From contig JADIZG010000062.1 of NCBI GenBank assembly GCA_016704895.1, positions 1 to 6,071 on the forward strand: a DNA stretch of 6,071 nucleotides. The letters run 5' to 3'. Positions 1-6,071 of this stretch are shown in pieces (the stretch's first letter is position 1; each line of letters opens with the position of its first letter). The stretch comes from Betaproteobacteria bacterium. Lineage in GTDB: Bacteria > Pseudomonadota > Gammaproteobacteria > Burkholderiales > Casimicrobiaceae. The notes below the pieces were generated by a model that did no database searches, was not told where the DNA came from, and worked only from the letters and a program-made list of their open reading frames with translations. The position numbers and the translations under genes are program-made.

Positions 1-2149
1 AGCGCGGTCTGCGCGATCCTGTTGCCCGCGTCCGCCCGCGACGATGCGGGCGAAAGCTGCGCGGACGGCGGGGCTGGTGGGCGGTAGCCGAGCAGACGCG
101 GACGGAGCTCGCCGCGCGAGCGGCCGGTGCGTGGTCCGCCGATCGCGCAGGGCGCTTCCGTAGCAGGCGAGCGTCGCCATCGCCATCGACCCGGAGCGAG
201 ATGCGGGGCATCGCGGCGGCCGCACGGGAAGCGCGCGCGAGATCGTCCGCGCGGGAAGACGCGAGCAGCGCCTCGATACGGTCGAGCATGCGCCGCTCGT
301 CGCGCCACTCCGCGTCGTCGAGCACCCAGCCCGCGCCGGTGGGCGATACCCGTTCCGGCAGCGCGCCGATCGGCGGCACGAGCACGGGCCGGCCCGCGCT
401 CCACGCCTCCGAGAGCGTGTAGCTGAAGGTCTCCGGCCCCGCCGACGGGTAGAGCACGAGCGAGACGCGATAGTGCGCGAGCAGGTCGGGCAGGTCGCGC
501 GGATCGTAGCGGCCGTGCACGGTGAAGCGCGCGTCGTCGCTCTGCCATGCCGAGTGCTGGCGGTCGAGGTAGCCGATCAGCACGAACCGGACGCTCGACC
601 CGCGCTCGCGCGCGAGCTCGACGAGGCGCTCGATGCGCCGGGCGCCCTTGTCGGGACCGACTGCGCCGAGCACCGCGACCGTCGGAACGCCGTCGTCGGG
701 CAGCATCACGGCGAGCCGCGTGCCCGCATGCCTCGGCGTCACCTCGGGAATGCCGTGCGGCACGACCCGCATCCGAGCCGACGGGTAGAAGCGCGCGAGC
801 GTGTCGGCCGACCAGCGCGAAGGAGCGATCAGGAACGACGCGCGCTCGACGAACGGCCGACGCGCCTCGCGCCACGCGACGATGCCGACGCCGGCGATGG
901 ACGGCTGCGCGGCGAGGCACGCGCTGCAGGTCGCGGGATCGGTCTTGCGCCGCAGCACATTCCGTCCGGCCTCAGGAACGTGATCGTCGGGAACCGGCGT
1001 TGACGTCGCACCTGAAGCCGAACGGCAGGTCGATCGAGCGCCGCCAGCAGGCTGTCGCGACACGCGGAGACGTTGTGCACGTGGACGAGGCCGATGCCCA
1101 GCGTCGCGCACAGGCCGCCGAGTGGTTCCCCAGGCTCGTCCGGCAGGCGCTCGAGGTCGAACACGACGGTACCGCCGTCGGCGCGATGCGCCTCGATGCG
1201 CCACCGGTCGCCCACCGCGACCGCGATCGCGTGGCGGCAGCGTCCGCGCGTGGCCGCGACCAGCGCGCGCACGTGCGTCTCCGTGCTGCCGCCCTGGTGG
1301 TGCAGCACGCAGCACCTCGGCCGAATCCGCGGCGTCGAGCGCCAGCGTCGTCGCGTCGCGCAGCGGCGCGAGCGGATCCGCGGCGACGTAGTCGTGCACG
1401 AGCGACAGGTAGCCCGGATGGCGCGCGAGCAGCGTGGCGGTGTTCTTCGGCACCAGCGCGTCCTTCTGCTTCTCGAACGAGCGCCCGCCCGTGTGCAGTA
1501 CCAGCGCGTCGTCGGCCAGCACGTTGCGCCACCCGGCCGCGGCGGCGCGCATGCACAGGTCGTTCTCCTCGCCGTAGCCGGCGCCGAACGCGGTGTCGAA
1601 GCCGCCGATCGCGTCGAGCATCGCGCGACGCACGAAGAAGCAGAACCCGACGCCGGTCGGCAGGTCGGGATAGCTCGGCACCGCCGCGCGGGCGAACGCG
1701 CGGGCGAGCGGCGCGGGATCCGCACCTGCGGGCCACGCGTTGTTCACGCAGAAGCGCGGATACGAGGATCCGGCGTTGTTCGACCACGGCGTGATCGTGC
1801 CGACGACGGTCGACGCTGCGCAGCGCAGGAGCGCCTCGAGCCAGCCGTCGGTCACGATCGTGTCGCTGTTCAGCAGCACGACGTCGCGGCGGGACAGTCC
1901 CATTCCGCGGTTGGCCGTCCCGGTGAATCCCAGGTTGCGCTCGTTGCGCATCAGCTCGACGTGCGGATGGGCCGCCCGCGCGATCCCGTCGAACACGCGC
2001 GCGACGCCCGGATCGGGCGAAGCGTCGTCGATCAGGACGAGCCGATAGCCGGGTCCCGTGTGCGCGAGCACGCTCTCGACGCAGCGGCGCACGTCGTCCG
2101 GCGCGTTGTAGACAGGAACGACGACGTCGACGATGTATTTCGCGGTCAT
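1..2149 (-). CDS. Two-domain glycosyltransferase (GT2 then GT4), 3' end beyond window, frame-shifted
   Basis: Probably a cytoplasmic or membrane-associated enzyme that adds two sugars during surface-glycan assembly. It starts at ATG 2149, 4 nt after the methyltransferase stop, so the two are likely co-transcribed. The first ~275 residues are GT-A/GT2: VPVYN at 11-15, LIDDAS at 39-44, the DxD-like NSDT at 94-97, and GYGEEND at 191-197 followed by an LHTGG segment. The second half is GT-B/GT4: HHQGGSTETHV at about 1300, VHVHN near 1075, a Cys-rich CCGA...TCSACL stretch at 910-957, VPHGIPE near 760, LIGYLD near 570, and PETFSYTLSE near 410-440, which gives the EX7E signature. No stop separates the halves, so I call a fusion. 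The reading frame changes near 1309, 1029, 1000, 947 and 192, possibly also 115, with motifs resuming each time. The likely explanation is sequencing indels. Donor and acceptor sugars cannot be told. The downstream end lies outside the window. Confidence 0.85.
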   Translation of the reverse strand, partial: MTAKYIVDVVVPVYNAPDDVRRCVESVLAHTGPGYRLVLIDDASPDPGVARVFDGIARAAHPHVELMRNERNLGFTGTANRGMGLSRRDVVLLNSDTIVTDGWLEALLRCAASTVVGTITPWSNNAGSSYPRFCVNNAWPAGADPAPLARAFARAAVPSYPDLPTGVGFCFFVRRAMLDAIGGFDTAFGAGYGEENDLCMRAAAAGWRNVLADDALVLHTGGRSFEKQKDALVPKNTATLLARHPGYLSLVHDYVAADPLAPLRDATTLALDAADSAEVLRAAPPGRQHGDARARAGRGHARTLPPRDRGRGGRPVAHRGASRRRRYRRVRPRAPAGRAWGTTRRPVRDAGHRPRPRAQRLRVSRQPAGGARSTCRSASGATSTPVPDDHVPEAGRNVLRRKTDPATCSACLAAQPSIAGVGIVAWREARRPFVERASFLIAPSRWSADTLARFYPSARMRVVPHGIPEVTPRHAGTRLAVMLPDDGVPTVAVLGAVGPDKGARRIERLVELARERGSSVRFVLIGYLDRQHSAWQSDDARFTVHGRYDPRDLPDLLAHYRVSLVLYPSAGPETFSYTLSEAWSAGRPVLVPPIGALPERVSPTGAGWVLDDAEWRDERRMLDRIEALLASSRADDLARASRAAAAMPRISLRVDGDGDARLLRKRPARSADHAPAARAASSVRVCSATAHQPRRPRSFRPHRRGRTRATGSRRPR

Positions 2150-2153
2150 GTCG

Positions 2154-3614
2154 TCAGCCGCCCGACAGCCTGCTCAGCATGAGCTTCACGCGCATCCACG
2201 GCAGCGCCATCCACCAGCGGAACGACTGGCGGTAGGCGATGATGCGCTCCTGCGTGTCGAGCGCACGGTCGAGGCGCCCGCACTCGGCCCTCGACTCGGC
2301 GATGATGCGACGCCGCGCCCGGCCAGCCGGTCGCGCGTCTCCGCGTGCAGGCGCTCGGTGTCGGCGATGCGTTGCTGCGCGGCCGCATCGCCTTCGCGCG
2401 CGAGCGCGAGCGCGCGGCCGTCGGCCCGTCCGCATCGCGGCGTCCCGCGCCGCGAGCGCGAGCGTTGCGTCGCGCGTGGCAAGCTCGGCGTCGCGTGCGG
2501 CAAGCTCGGCGTCGCGCTCGACCACGAGACGCTCGCGAAACGCAGCGAGCTCCTCGAGATGCTTCACGTGGTCGTTGGTGCGCGCGAGCCGGTCGTCCCG
2601 CTCGGCGACGAGGCGCTCCCGCGCGGAGGCGAGCTGCTCGAGCCGGTCGGCGCGCGCGTTGACGCGCCGAAGCTCGTCGTCGCGTTCGGCAACGAGGTGC
2701 TCGCGCTCGGCGATCAGCGGCTCGCGCGCCGCGAGCAGCCCTTCGAGGTGCGCCACGTGCGCGTTGGCCCGCGCGAGCTGGGCGTCCCGCTCGGCGACGA
2801 TGCGCTCGCGGTCCTTCAGCAGGCCGTCGAGGCGCATCGCCTCGGCCGCGGCCGCGGCGGCGCGCCTGAGCTCGGTCTCGCCCGCGTCGGAGAAGAGCGA
2901 GAGCGCCGCGGCCGGAGGCGGCAGCGCGGCGGCGCGCCGCGCGGCGACGACGACGAAATACATGGCCGGCGGCACGGGCGCCTTCGCCACGGCCGACGCG
3001 TCGCCGACGAACGCCTCGACGTCGTCCGCGCCGCCGCCCTCGCGCCACACCGTCGAGCCGAGCCAGACGCGCTGCGCGTGCCATGCGCGCGCGGGGAAGT
3101 ACGCGCCGAGGAGCCGATCGAGCTCCGCGCGATCGTGCTCGTGGCGGTGGAACGGGTTCACGTAGCCGCGCGACTCCGAGTACTCCGGCCGGTTCGGCGC
3201 GGACAGGACGAGCGCGCCGCCGTCGACGAGCACGCGCGCGAACTCGGCCAGCATCCGCGGCTGGTCGCCCGCCTCCAGGTGCTCGATCGTCTCGAACGAC
3301 ACGACGAGATCGACGCTCGCGTCGGGGAGCGGCAGCTTCGCGGCCGACCCCTCGACGAAGGACAGGTTGCGGACCGACGCGTAGGACGCGCGTGCGTGCG
3401 CGACGGTCGCCGGGTCGATGTCCACGCCGACGACCTCGCGCGCCGCGCCCGCGAGGATCGCGCTGCCGTAGCCTTCGCCGCACGCCGCATCGAGCACGCG
3501 CCTGCCCGCCGCGTATCGGCGCGCGAACGCGTAGCGGTGGACGTGCTCGTAGACGATCTCGCCCTCGATGCCGGGGACGAATCGCTCGCCGGTGAACGTC
3601 AGGTCGTCTGCCAT
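2154..3614 (-). CDS. SAM-dependent methyltransferase with long C-terminal coiled coil
   Basis: A class I methyltransferase, probably acting on a sugar of the glycan made by this locus. The start is ATG 3614 (MADDLTFTGERFVPG), because the FTGERFVP...EHVHRYAFA opening is typical of this family; an in-frame ATG at 3725 would add a basic, unconserved leader. About 486 residues. Residues 40-50 carry the SAM-binding loop VLDAACGEGYG, 63-67 hold the acidic GVDID, 106-113 read SFETIEHL, and 153-160 read NPFHRHEH. The methyltransferase domain ends near 225. From about 246 to 460 the protein is charged heptad-like coiled coil containing 28-residue repeats. The tail, YRQSFRWWMALPWMRVKL, is aromatic and basic and could dock on a membrane or partner. 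Residues ~395-436 are Arg-rich nonsense; the adjacent frame gives normal coil (DGRALALAREGDAAAQQRI), so two compensating indels lie near 2417-2432 and 2305-2314. The glycosyltransferase follows after 4 nt. The methyltransferase call is firm; the substrate is unknown. Confidence 0.9.
   Translation of the reverse strand: MADDLTFTGERFVPGIEGEIVYEHVHRYAFARRYAAGRRVLDAACGEGYGSAILAGAAREVVGVDIDPATVAHARASYASVRNLSFVEGSAAKLPLPDASVDLVVSFETIEHLEAGDQPRMLAEFARVLVDGGALVLSAPNRPEYSESRGYVNPFHRHEHDRAELDRLLGAYFPARAWHAQRVWLGSTVWREGGGADDVEAFVGDASAVAKAPVPPAMYFVVVAARRAAALPPPAAALSLFSDAGETELRRAAAAAAEAMRLDGLLKDRERIVAERDAQLARANAHVAHLEGLLAAREPLIAEREHLVAERDDELRRVNARADRLEQLASARERLVAERDDRLARTNDHVKHLEELAAFRERLVVERDAELAARDAELATRDATLALAARDAAMRTGRRPRARARARRRCGRAATHRRHRAPARGDARPAGRARRRIIAESRAECGRLDRALDTQERIIAYRQSFRWWMALPWMRVKLMLSRLSGG
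2454..2810 (-). repeat. 28-residue (84-bp) coiled-coil repeats inside the methyltransferase gene
   Basis: Residues 269-387 of the methyltransferase are built from units starting RERIVAERDAQL, REHLVAERDDEL, RERLVAERDDRL and RERLVVERDAEL, at residues 269, 304, 332 and 360. The last three starts are exactly 28 residues (four heptads) apart. The first interval is 35, because an extra heptad, REPLIAE, is inserted. The first three units end in a similar HLEGLLAA / RLEQLASA / HLEELAAF segment; the fourth degenerates into shorter RDAELA heptads. The periodicity points to growth of the coil by internal duplication. Confidence 0.8.
2478..2516 (-). repeat. 21-bp tandem direct repeat, about 1.9 copies
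   Basis: The 18-bp string GGCAAGCTCGGCGTCGCG (plus strand) occurs at 2478-2495 and again at 2499-2516, separated by TGC, giving a 21-bp period equal to one heptad. On the coding strand it encodes the successive heptads DAELAAR and DAELATR of the coiled coil. Near-identity at the DNA level suggests a recent slippage duplication. Confidence 0.8.
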
Positions 3615-3733
3615 GGAACCCGTCCGCGCCGCGCCGGGCGAATGCCGGCGCGCCGCTTGACAAACGTGCAATTCTAGCCGATCGCGCCCCCGGCGCAGGC
3701 GTCGTCCGCAGCACCGCGGGTACACTCCCGGCG
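3615..3733. promoter_or_regulatory. Divergent intergenic region with candidate promoter elements
   Basis: This 119-bp spacer separates the divergent methyltransferase and deacetylase genes. Its only A/T-rich patch is 3657-3676. On the plus strand TTGACA at 3657-3662 is a perfect sigma-70 -35 hexamer, but the expected -10 position near 3680 is poor (GATCGC). On the minus strand TAGAAT (3676 down to 3671) matches 5 of 6 bases of the -10 consensus and would leave a leader of about 50 nt before the methyltransferase ATG, but no good -35 precedes it. Overlapping divergent promoters are plausible, not proven. Neither start codon has a strong Shine-Dalgarno sequence. Confidence 0.35.
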
Positions 3734-4565
3734 ATGGACCGCCGCTTTCCGATCCTCACCTACCACGGCGTCAACGTCGCCGGGAACGACTACGCGAGCA
3801 ACGATCACGTCGCGCTCGCGTCCGACCTCGAGACGATGGACCGCCTCGGGTGGCGGATCGTTCCCCTGCCCGGCGTCGCCGCTCGCTGGCTCGCCGGCGA
3901 CACCGAGTGGGCGGGCGCGCACTCGCGATCACGTTCGACGACGGCACCGATTTCGACTGGCGCGACCTGCCTCACCCGGTGCACGGCCTGCAGCGCAGCC
4001 TGCACAATTGCCTCGCGGACTTCCGCGCCGCGGGCCCCCGCGCGCGCGAGGCGCACGCGACCTCGTTCGTCGTCGTCTCGCGGGAAGCGCGCGAGCACCT
4101 CGACCGCGTTGGACTCGCCGGACGCGGCTGGTGGACCGACGCGTGGTGGTCGACCGCCGCGGCGAGCGGCCACGCGGCGATCGCGAGCCACAGCTGGGAC
4201 CACAACCACGACCTCGCGGCGCACCTGATGAGCCGCGCGCAGGACCGGCACGTTCCGGTCGATCGACAGCTACGCGCTCGCAGAGGACGAGATCGCGCAC
4301 GCGACCGCGCACCTCAGGCGTGTCGTCCCCAATCCCGGCGACCGCCTGTTCGCGTATCCGTACGGCGAGTCGAACGACTACCTGGTGCGCGACTACTTCC
4401 CCCGCAACCACGTGCGCATCGGCGTGGACGCGGCGTTCGCCGATGGCGCGAAGCCGATGTCCGGCGGGGATGACCGGTGGAACCTCCCGCGCTTCATCTG
4501 CGGCCGCGACTGGTCGAGTCCGGACGGGCTCGAGGCGCTGCTGGCGGTTGAAGGGGTCCGGCTAA
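3734..4565 (+). CDS. Polysaccharide deacetylase (NodB/CE4 family), frame-shifted
   Basis: Probably removes N- or O-acetyl groups from a surface glycan or its precursor, with a divalent metal. The start is ATG 3734 (MDRRFPILTYHGV), and LTYHGV is the usual opening of this family. Motif 1 is ITFDDG near 3928-3945, where the Asp pair supplies the base and a metal ligand. Motif 2 is ASHSWDHNH near 4189-4209, fitting H-S/T-x-x-H metal binding. FAYPYGES near 4349-4372 corresponds to the later groove motif. The frame changes at about 3914-3919 (one base apparently missing) and about 4240-4247 (one apparently extra), with clean family sequence on all three sides. The end is uncertain: the C-terminal frame (GLEALLAV) would read through the inverted repeat into the antisense gene, whereas the other frames stop at 4549-4551 (TGA) and 4563-4565 (TAA). 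I place the end at 4565, giving about 275 residues, a normal size. No signal peptide is visible, so a cytoplasmic site is likely. Confidence 0.85.
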
Positions 4566-4570
4566 GCCGA

Positions 4571-4636
4571 TCTGAACCCGGTGGGTCGGCCTTCAGGCCA
4601 CGGTGTCATGACAACCGTCCGACACCGGGGTTCAGA
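4571..4636. repeat. Inverted repeat with three-way-junction potential between convergent genes
   Basis: The outer arms are TCTGAACCCGGTGGGTCGG (4571-4589) and CCGACACCGGGGTTCAGA (4619-4636). They pair over 17 positions with a single-G bulge on one side and a GG bulge on the other. Between them lie GGCC-TTCA-GGCC (4588-4599, a 4-bp stem with tetraloop) and ACGGT...ACCGT (4600-4618), so two inner hairpins fill the loop with almost no unpaired base; two bases of the first compete with the outer stem. An alternative fold pairs GGTGTC (4602-4607) with GACACC (4621-4626). The element sits at the junction of two converging genes and its right arm contains the stop codon of the minus-strand gene. No T-run follows on either strand, so it is not a classical intrinsic terminator. 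A REP-like element or bidirectional 3'-end stabiliser fits better, which is inference. Confidence 0.6.
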
Positions 4637-5151
4637 AGGGGCCGAGCGCGGCGACGCGGGCGACCAGCGCCTCGCGCTCGGCGGGAGGCAGCGAACGCTG
4701 CCAGCACACCATCACGTGGGAATGCGGCGTGTGCACGTAGCCGGCGCGCAGGTCGATGCGCTCGGCACGCGGGTCGCCGACGTGCCCGAACACCGCGATC
4801 GCGTCGGTGAGCATCGCGTGGGTGCGCCGGGTCAGGAACTCCATCGCGCCGCCCGACGCGCGGATGCGCGCGCGATGCTCCGGCGGCAGCCGACGGTAGA
4901 CGCGCTCGTCGAACACCATGCCGCCGGCGAGGTAGCAGCCCTCCCAGGGCGTGACGTGGTAGTACCCCAGCGGCACCGGCCGACCCCCAGCCACGTAACG
5001 CAGCACGAAGTGGCGCGGGAAGTCCGGCAGCTCGTCGCCGAACGCGCGCCTGAACAACGGGCCCCACCTCGCGCGCCGCCGTCGCGTCGTCGCGCTCGAC
5101 GACGTCGACGAGGTCGGCGATCGCACTCCAGGCGGCGTTCGATTCCGCCAC
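4632..5151 (-). CDS. Uncharacterised protein, possibly GNAT-like, frame-shifted
   Basis: I do not recognise this family with certainty. The protein is about 172 residues with one frame change near 5060-5072. The N-terminal frame reads AESNAAWSAIADLVDVVERDD and the rest reads GPLFRRAFGDELPDFPRHF and onward to ...RVAALGPF, stop TGA 4634-4632. Notable segments are LGYYHVTPWEGCYLAGGM near 4908-4961, GHVGDPRAERIDLRAGY near 4740-4790, and HTPHSHVMVCW near 4707-4739. The alternation of strands, a GG turn and a late AGY..T segment resembles a GNAT acyltransferase fold, but no clear acetyl-CoA loop (R/Q-x-x-G-x-G/A) is visible, so this is only an impression. I chose GTG 5151, 16 nt after the upstream gene's stop; ATG 5196 is an alternative that overlaps that gene by 29 nt. 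It lies last in the right-hand minus-strand gene series, which suggests a glycan-related role. Confidence 0.6.
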
Positions 5152-5167
5152 GGCCCGACGCCCCGGA

Positions 5168-5668
5168 TCAGGACCCTGCGCCGCGGCGCGGATCACGGGG
5201 CACGACGTCGCGCCAGGCGTGCTCGAGGCGCACGAGTCCCATCTCGCGCGACTCGCCGGTCACGGTCAGCGGCACCTCGACGTGGTCGAACAGGTAGAGG
5301 CCCTCGGGGTCGAGCGCGTGCGCGCGCACCACGTACTTGCCCGGGAGCAGCGCGAGCGACGGGAGCGAGAGCGCGAACGCGAACCGGTCGCCCGCGGCCT
5401 TCGACGGCGACACGCCGTCCATGTCGGTCGCGACGCCGTAGACGGGAGTCCCGTCCGCGCGCACGATGCCGACCAGCACGACCGGCGCGCGGCCGTCCGG
5501 CGAATACGCTTCGCCGCGGACGACGAGCGGCGCGCCCATGCTCACGGAGTCGCCCGGCTCGAGCGCGAGCACCTTCACGCGGTGCACGTCCGGCCCCTCG
5601 CCGGTCTTGACCTCGGGCCGCTGGTCCGCGCCGCCGCGCGACACACCTGCGGTCGTTGCTTCGTCCAT
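5168..5668 (-). CDS. Stand-alone Wzt C-terminal-like carbohydrate-binding domain protein
   Basis: A 166-residue protein in one clean frame, the only gene here without an apparent indel. After a polar 28-residue leader it reads as an all-beta domain: VHRVKVLALEPGDSVSMG (28-45), PLVVRGEAYSP (47-57), VLVGIVRADGTPVYGVATD (64-82), FAFALSLPSLALLPGKYVV (96-114), and GLYLFDHVEVPLTVTG (123-138), ending GLVRLEHAWR (144-153). The pattern of G-D-S, ...G.pVYG..T, ...L.pG.Y.v and a terminal W matches the C-terminal domain of Wzt, the ATPase of O-antigen ABC exporters, where it recognises the finished chain end. No Walker A, ABC signature or Walker B is present, and the parvulin gene ends only 40 nt upstream, so no ATPase domain is hidden next to it. 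It could instead be a separate glycan-binding or accessory protein. The fold call is by pattern and moderately sure. Confidence 0.65.
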   Translation of the reverse strand: MDEATTAGVSRGGADQRPEVKTGEGPDVHRVKVLALEPGDSVSMGAPLVVRGEAYSPDGRAPVVLVGIVRADGTPVYGVATDMDGVSPSKAAGDRFAFALSLPSLALLPGKYVVRAHALDPEGLYLFDHVEVPLTVTGESREMGLVRLEHAWRDVVPRDPRRGAGS

Positions 5669-5708
5669 CGCGGTAGTCCAGGTCGGCCGCGGGCGCCGCG
5701 GCGCTCCG

Positions 5709-6071
5709 TTATTTCGCGCGCGCCCCGCCCCGCCGCTGCGCCTGCTCGCGCTGGATCCGCATCAGCTCGGTCTCCGGCGGCTGCACGATCACCAACAGCC
5801 GCACGAGGTCCATGTTGATCCCCGCGCGCCCCTCGTCCTGCAGCGCCGTCAGGTACGCGTCGCGCTCGCCGGCAATGAACTGCTGGCGAAGATCGTCCAT
5901 GATCCTCGGCTTCACGGTGTCGTATGGACTCCCGGTAGGCCGGCGTATGGTCTGATGACGCGGATCAGGTGCACGCCGAACTTCGAGACCACCGGCGCGA
6001 CAGCTCGCCTTTCGGGAGCGCGAACGCGGCCTGCTCGAACGCCGGGTCCATCTCCTCGCGTGAACGGCGGC
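5709..6071 (-). CDS. Parvulin (PpiC/SurA-type) peptidyl-prolyl isomerase, C-terminal part, frame-shifted
   Basis: This is the 3' end of a gene whose 5' part lies beyond 6071. It reads EMDPAFEQAAFALPKGELS, then PVVSKFGVHLIRVI, then HTPAYRES, then YDTVKPRIMDDLRQQFIAGE, ending RRGGARAK with TAA at 5711-5709. The F..AAFAL.KGE.S.PV.SKFG.HLI block is the conserved second half of the rotamase (parvulin) domain, and the FGVHLI histidine is a core family residue. Three single-base frame changes (about 5993-6000, 5953 and 5925) fall within 80 bp, with each piece matching the family, so indel errors are likely. Parvulins of this type are usually periplasmic or outer-membrane-biogenesis folding catalysts; some exopolysaccharide loci carry one (EpsD type). 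The N-terminus, signal peptide and any chaperone domain cannot be seen. The 40-nt gap to the next gene suggests shared transcription. Confidence 0.8.
   Translation of the reverse strand, partial: AAVHARRWTRRSSRPRSRSRKASCRAGGLEVRRAPDPRHQTIRRPTGSPYDTVKPRIMDDLRQQFIAGERDAYLTALQDEGRAGINMDLVRLLVIVQPPETELMRIQREQAQRRGGARAK

Noticed and set aside
547..2182. Long overlapping open frames on the plus strand opposite the glycosyltransferase
   Set aside because: The products are Arg/Ser/Ala-rich and featureless, while the minus strand carries GT2 and GT4 motifs throughout.
2133..3677. A 514-codon open frame on the plus strand
   Set aside because: It is antisense to the methyltransferase, whose motifs are unmistakable; the plus-strand product is Arg/Ala/Glu-rich without family motifs. 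Long antisense frames are expected at this GC content.
3615..3725. N-terminal extension of the methyltransferase from ATG 3725
   Set aside because: The added 37 residues are basic and unconserved-looking, and the family opening begins at the ATG at 3614.
4571..4636. Intrinsic rho-independent terminator
   Set aside because: Stems are present, but no run of T follows on either strand.
4566..4810. Continuation of the deacetylase frame to 4810
   Set aside because: It would run through the inverted repeat and antisense to the next gene with Arg-rich low-quality sequence; a missed frame change or stop near 4549-4565 is more likely.
1..6071. tRNA, rRNA, CRISPR array, insertion sequence or integrase
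   Set aside because: No spaced direct repeats, transposase motifs or structured RNA signatures were seen.

Overview
The window is very GC-rich DNA, roughly 70% by eye, with strong G/C third-position bias. It looks like a Gram-negative bacterium, probably a proteobacterium, although no gene here fixes the taxon. It holds a piece of a surface-polysaccharide (O-antigen or exopolysaccharide type) locus: six protein genes, two of them cut by the window edges, and no RNA genes. Almost every gene is broken by single-base frame changes. In each case the family motifs continue at once in another frame, so I read the genes as intact in the organism and the indels as mostly uncorrected sequencing errors.

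Left block (minus strand, 3614 down to 1): a SAM-dependent methyltransferase with a long C-terminal coiled coil is followed 4 nt later by a two-domain glycosyltransferase (GT2-type then GT4-type) that runs off the left edge. The two are almost certainly co-transcribed. A 119-bp spacer (3615-3733) separates them from a divergent plus-strand polysaccharide deacetylase (NodB/CE4 type, 3734 to about 4565).

Right block (minus strand, 6071 down to 4632): the C-terminal part of a parvulin-type peptidyl-prolyl isomerase is followed by a stand-alone Wzt-C-like carbohydrate-binding domain protein and then by an unrecognised protein of about 170 residues. This last gene converges on the deacetylase, and the short space between them is filled by a 66-bp inverted repeat that can fold into a three-way junction.

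Working together (inference): the glycosyltransferase would build a glycan, the deacetylase would trim acetyl groups, and the methyltransferase could modify or cap the chain. The combination of methyltransferase, long repeat-built coiled coil, dual-domain glycosyltransferase and Wzt-C-like domain recalls chain-terminating ABC-transporter O-antigen systems (WbdD/WbdA/Wzt), but without a kinase domain and with the Wzt C-terminal domain detached from any visible ATPase. That is the most interesting lead in the window.
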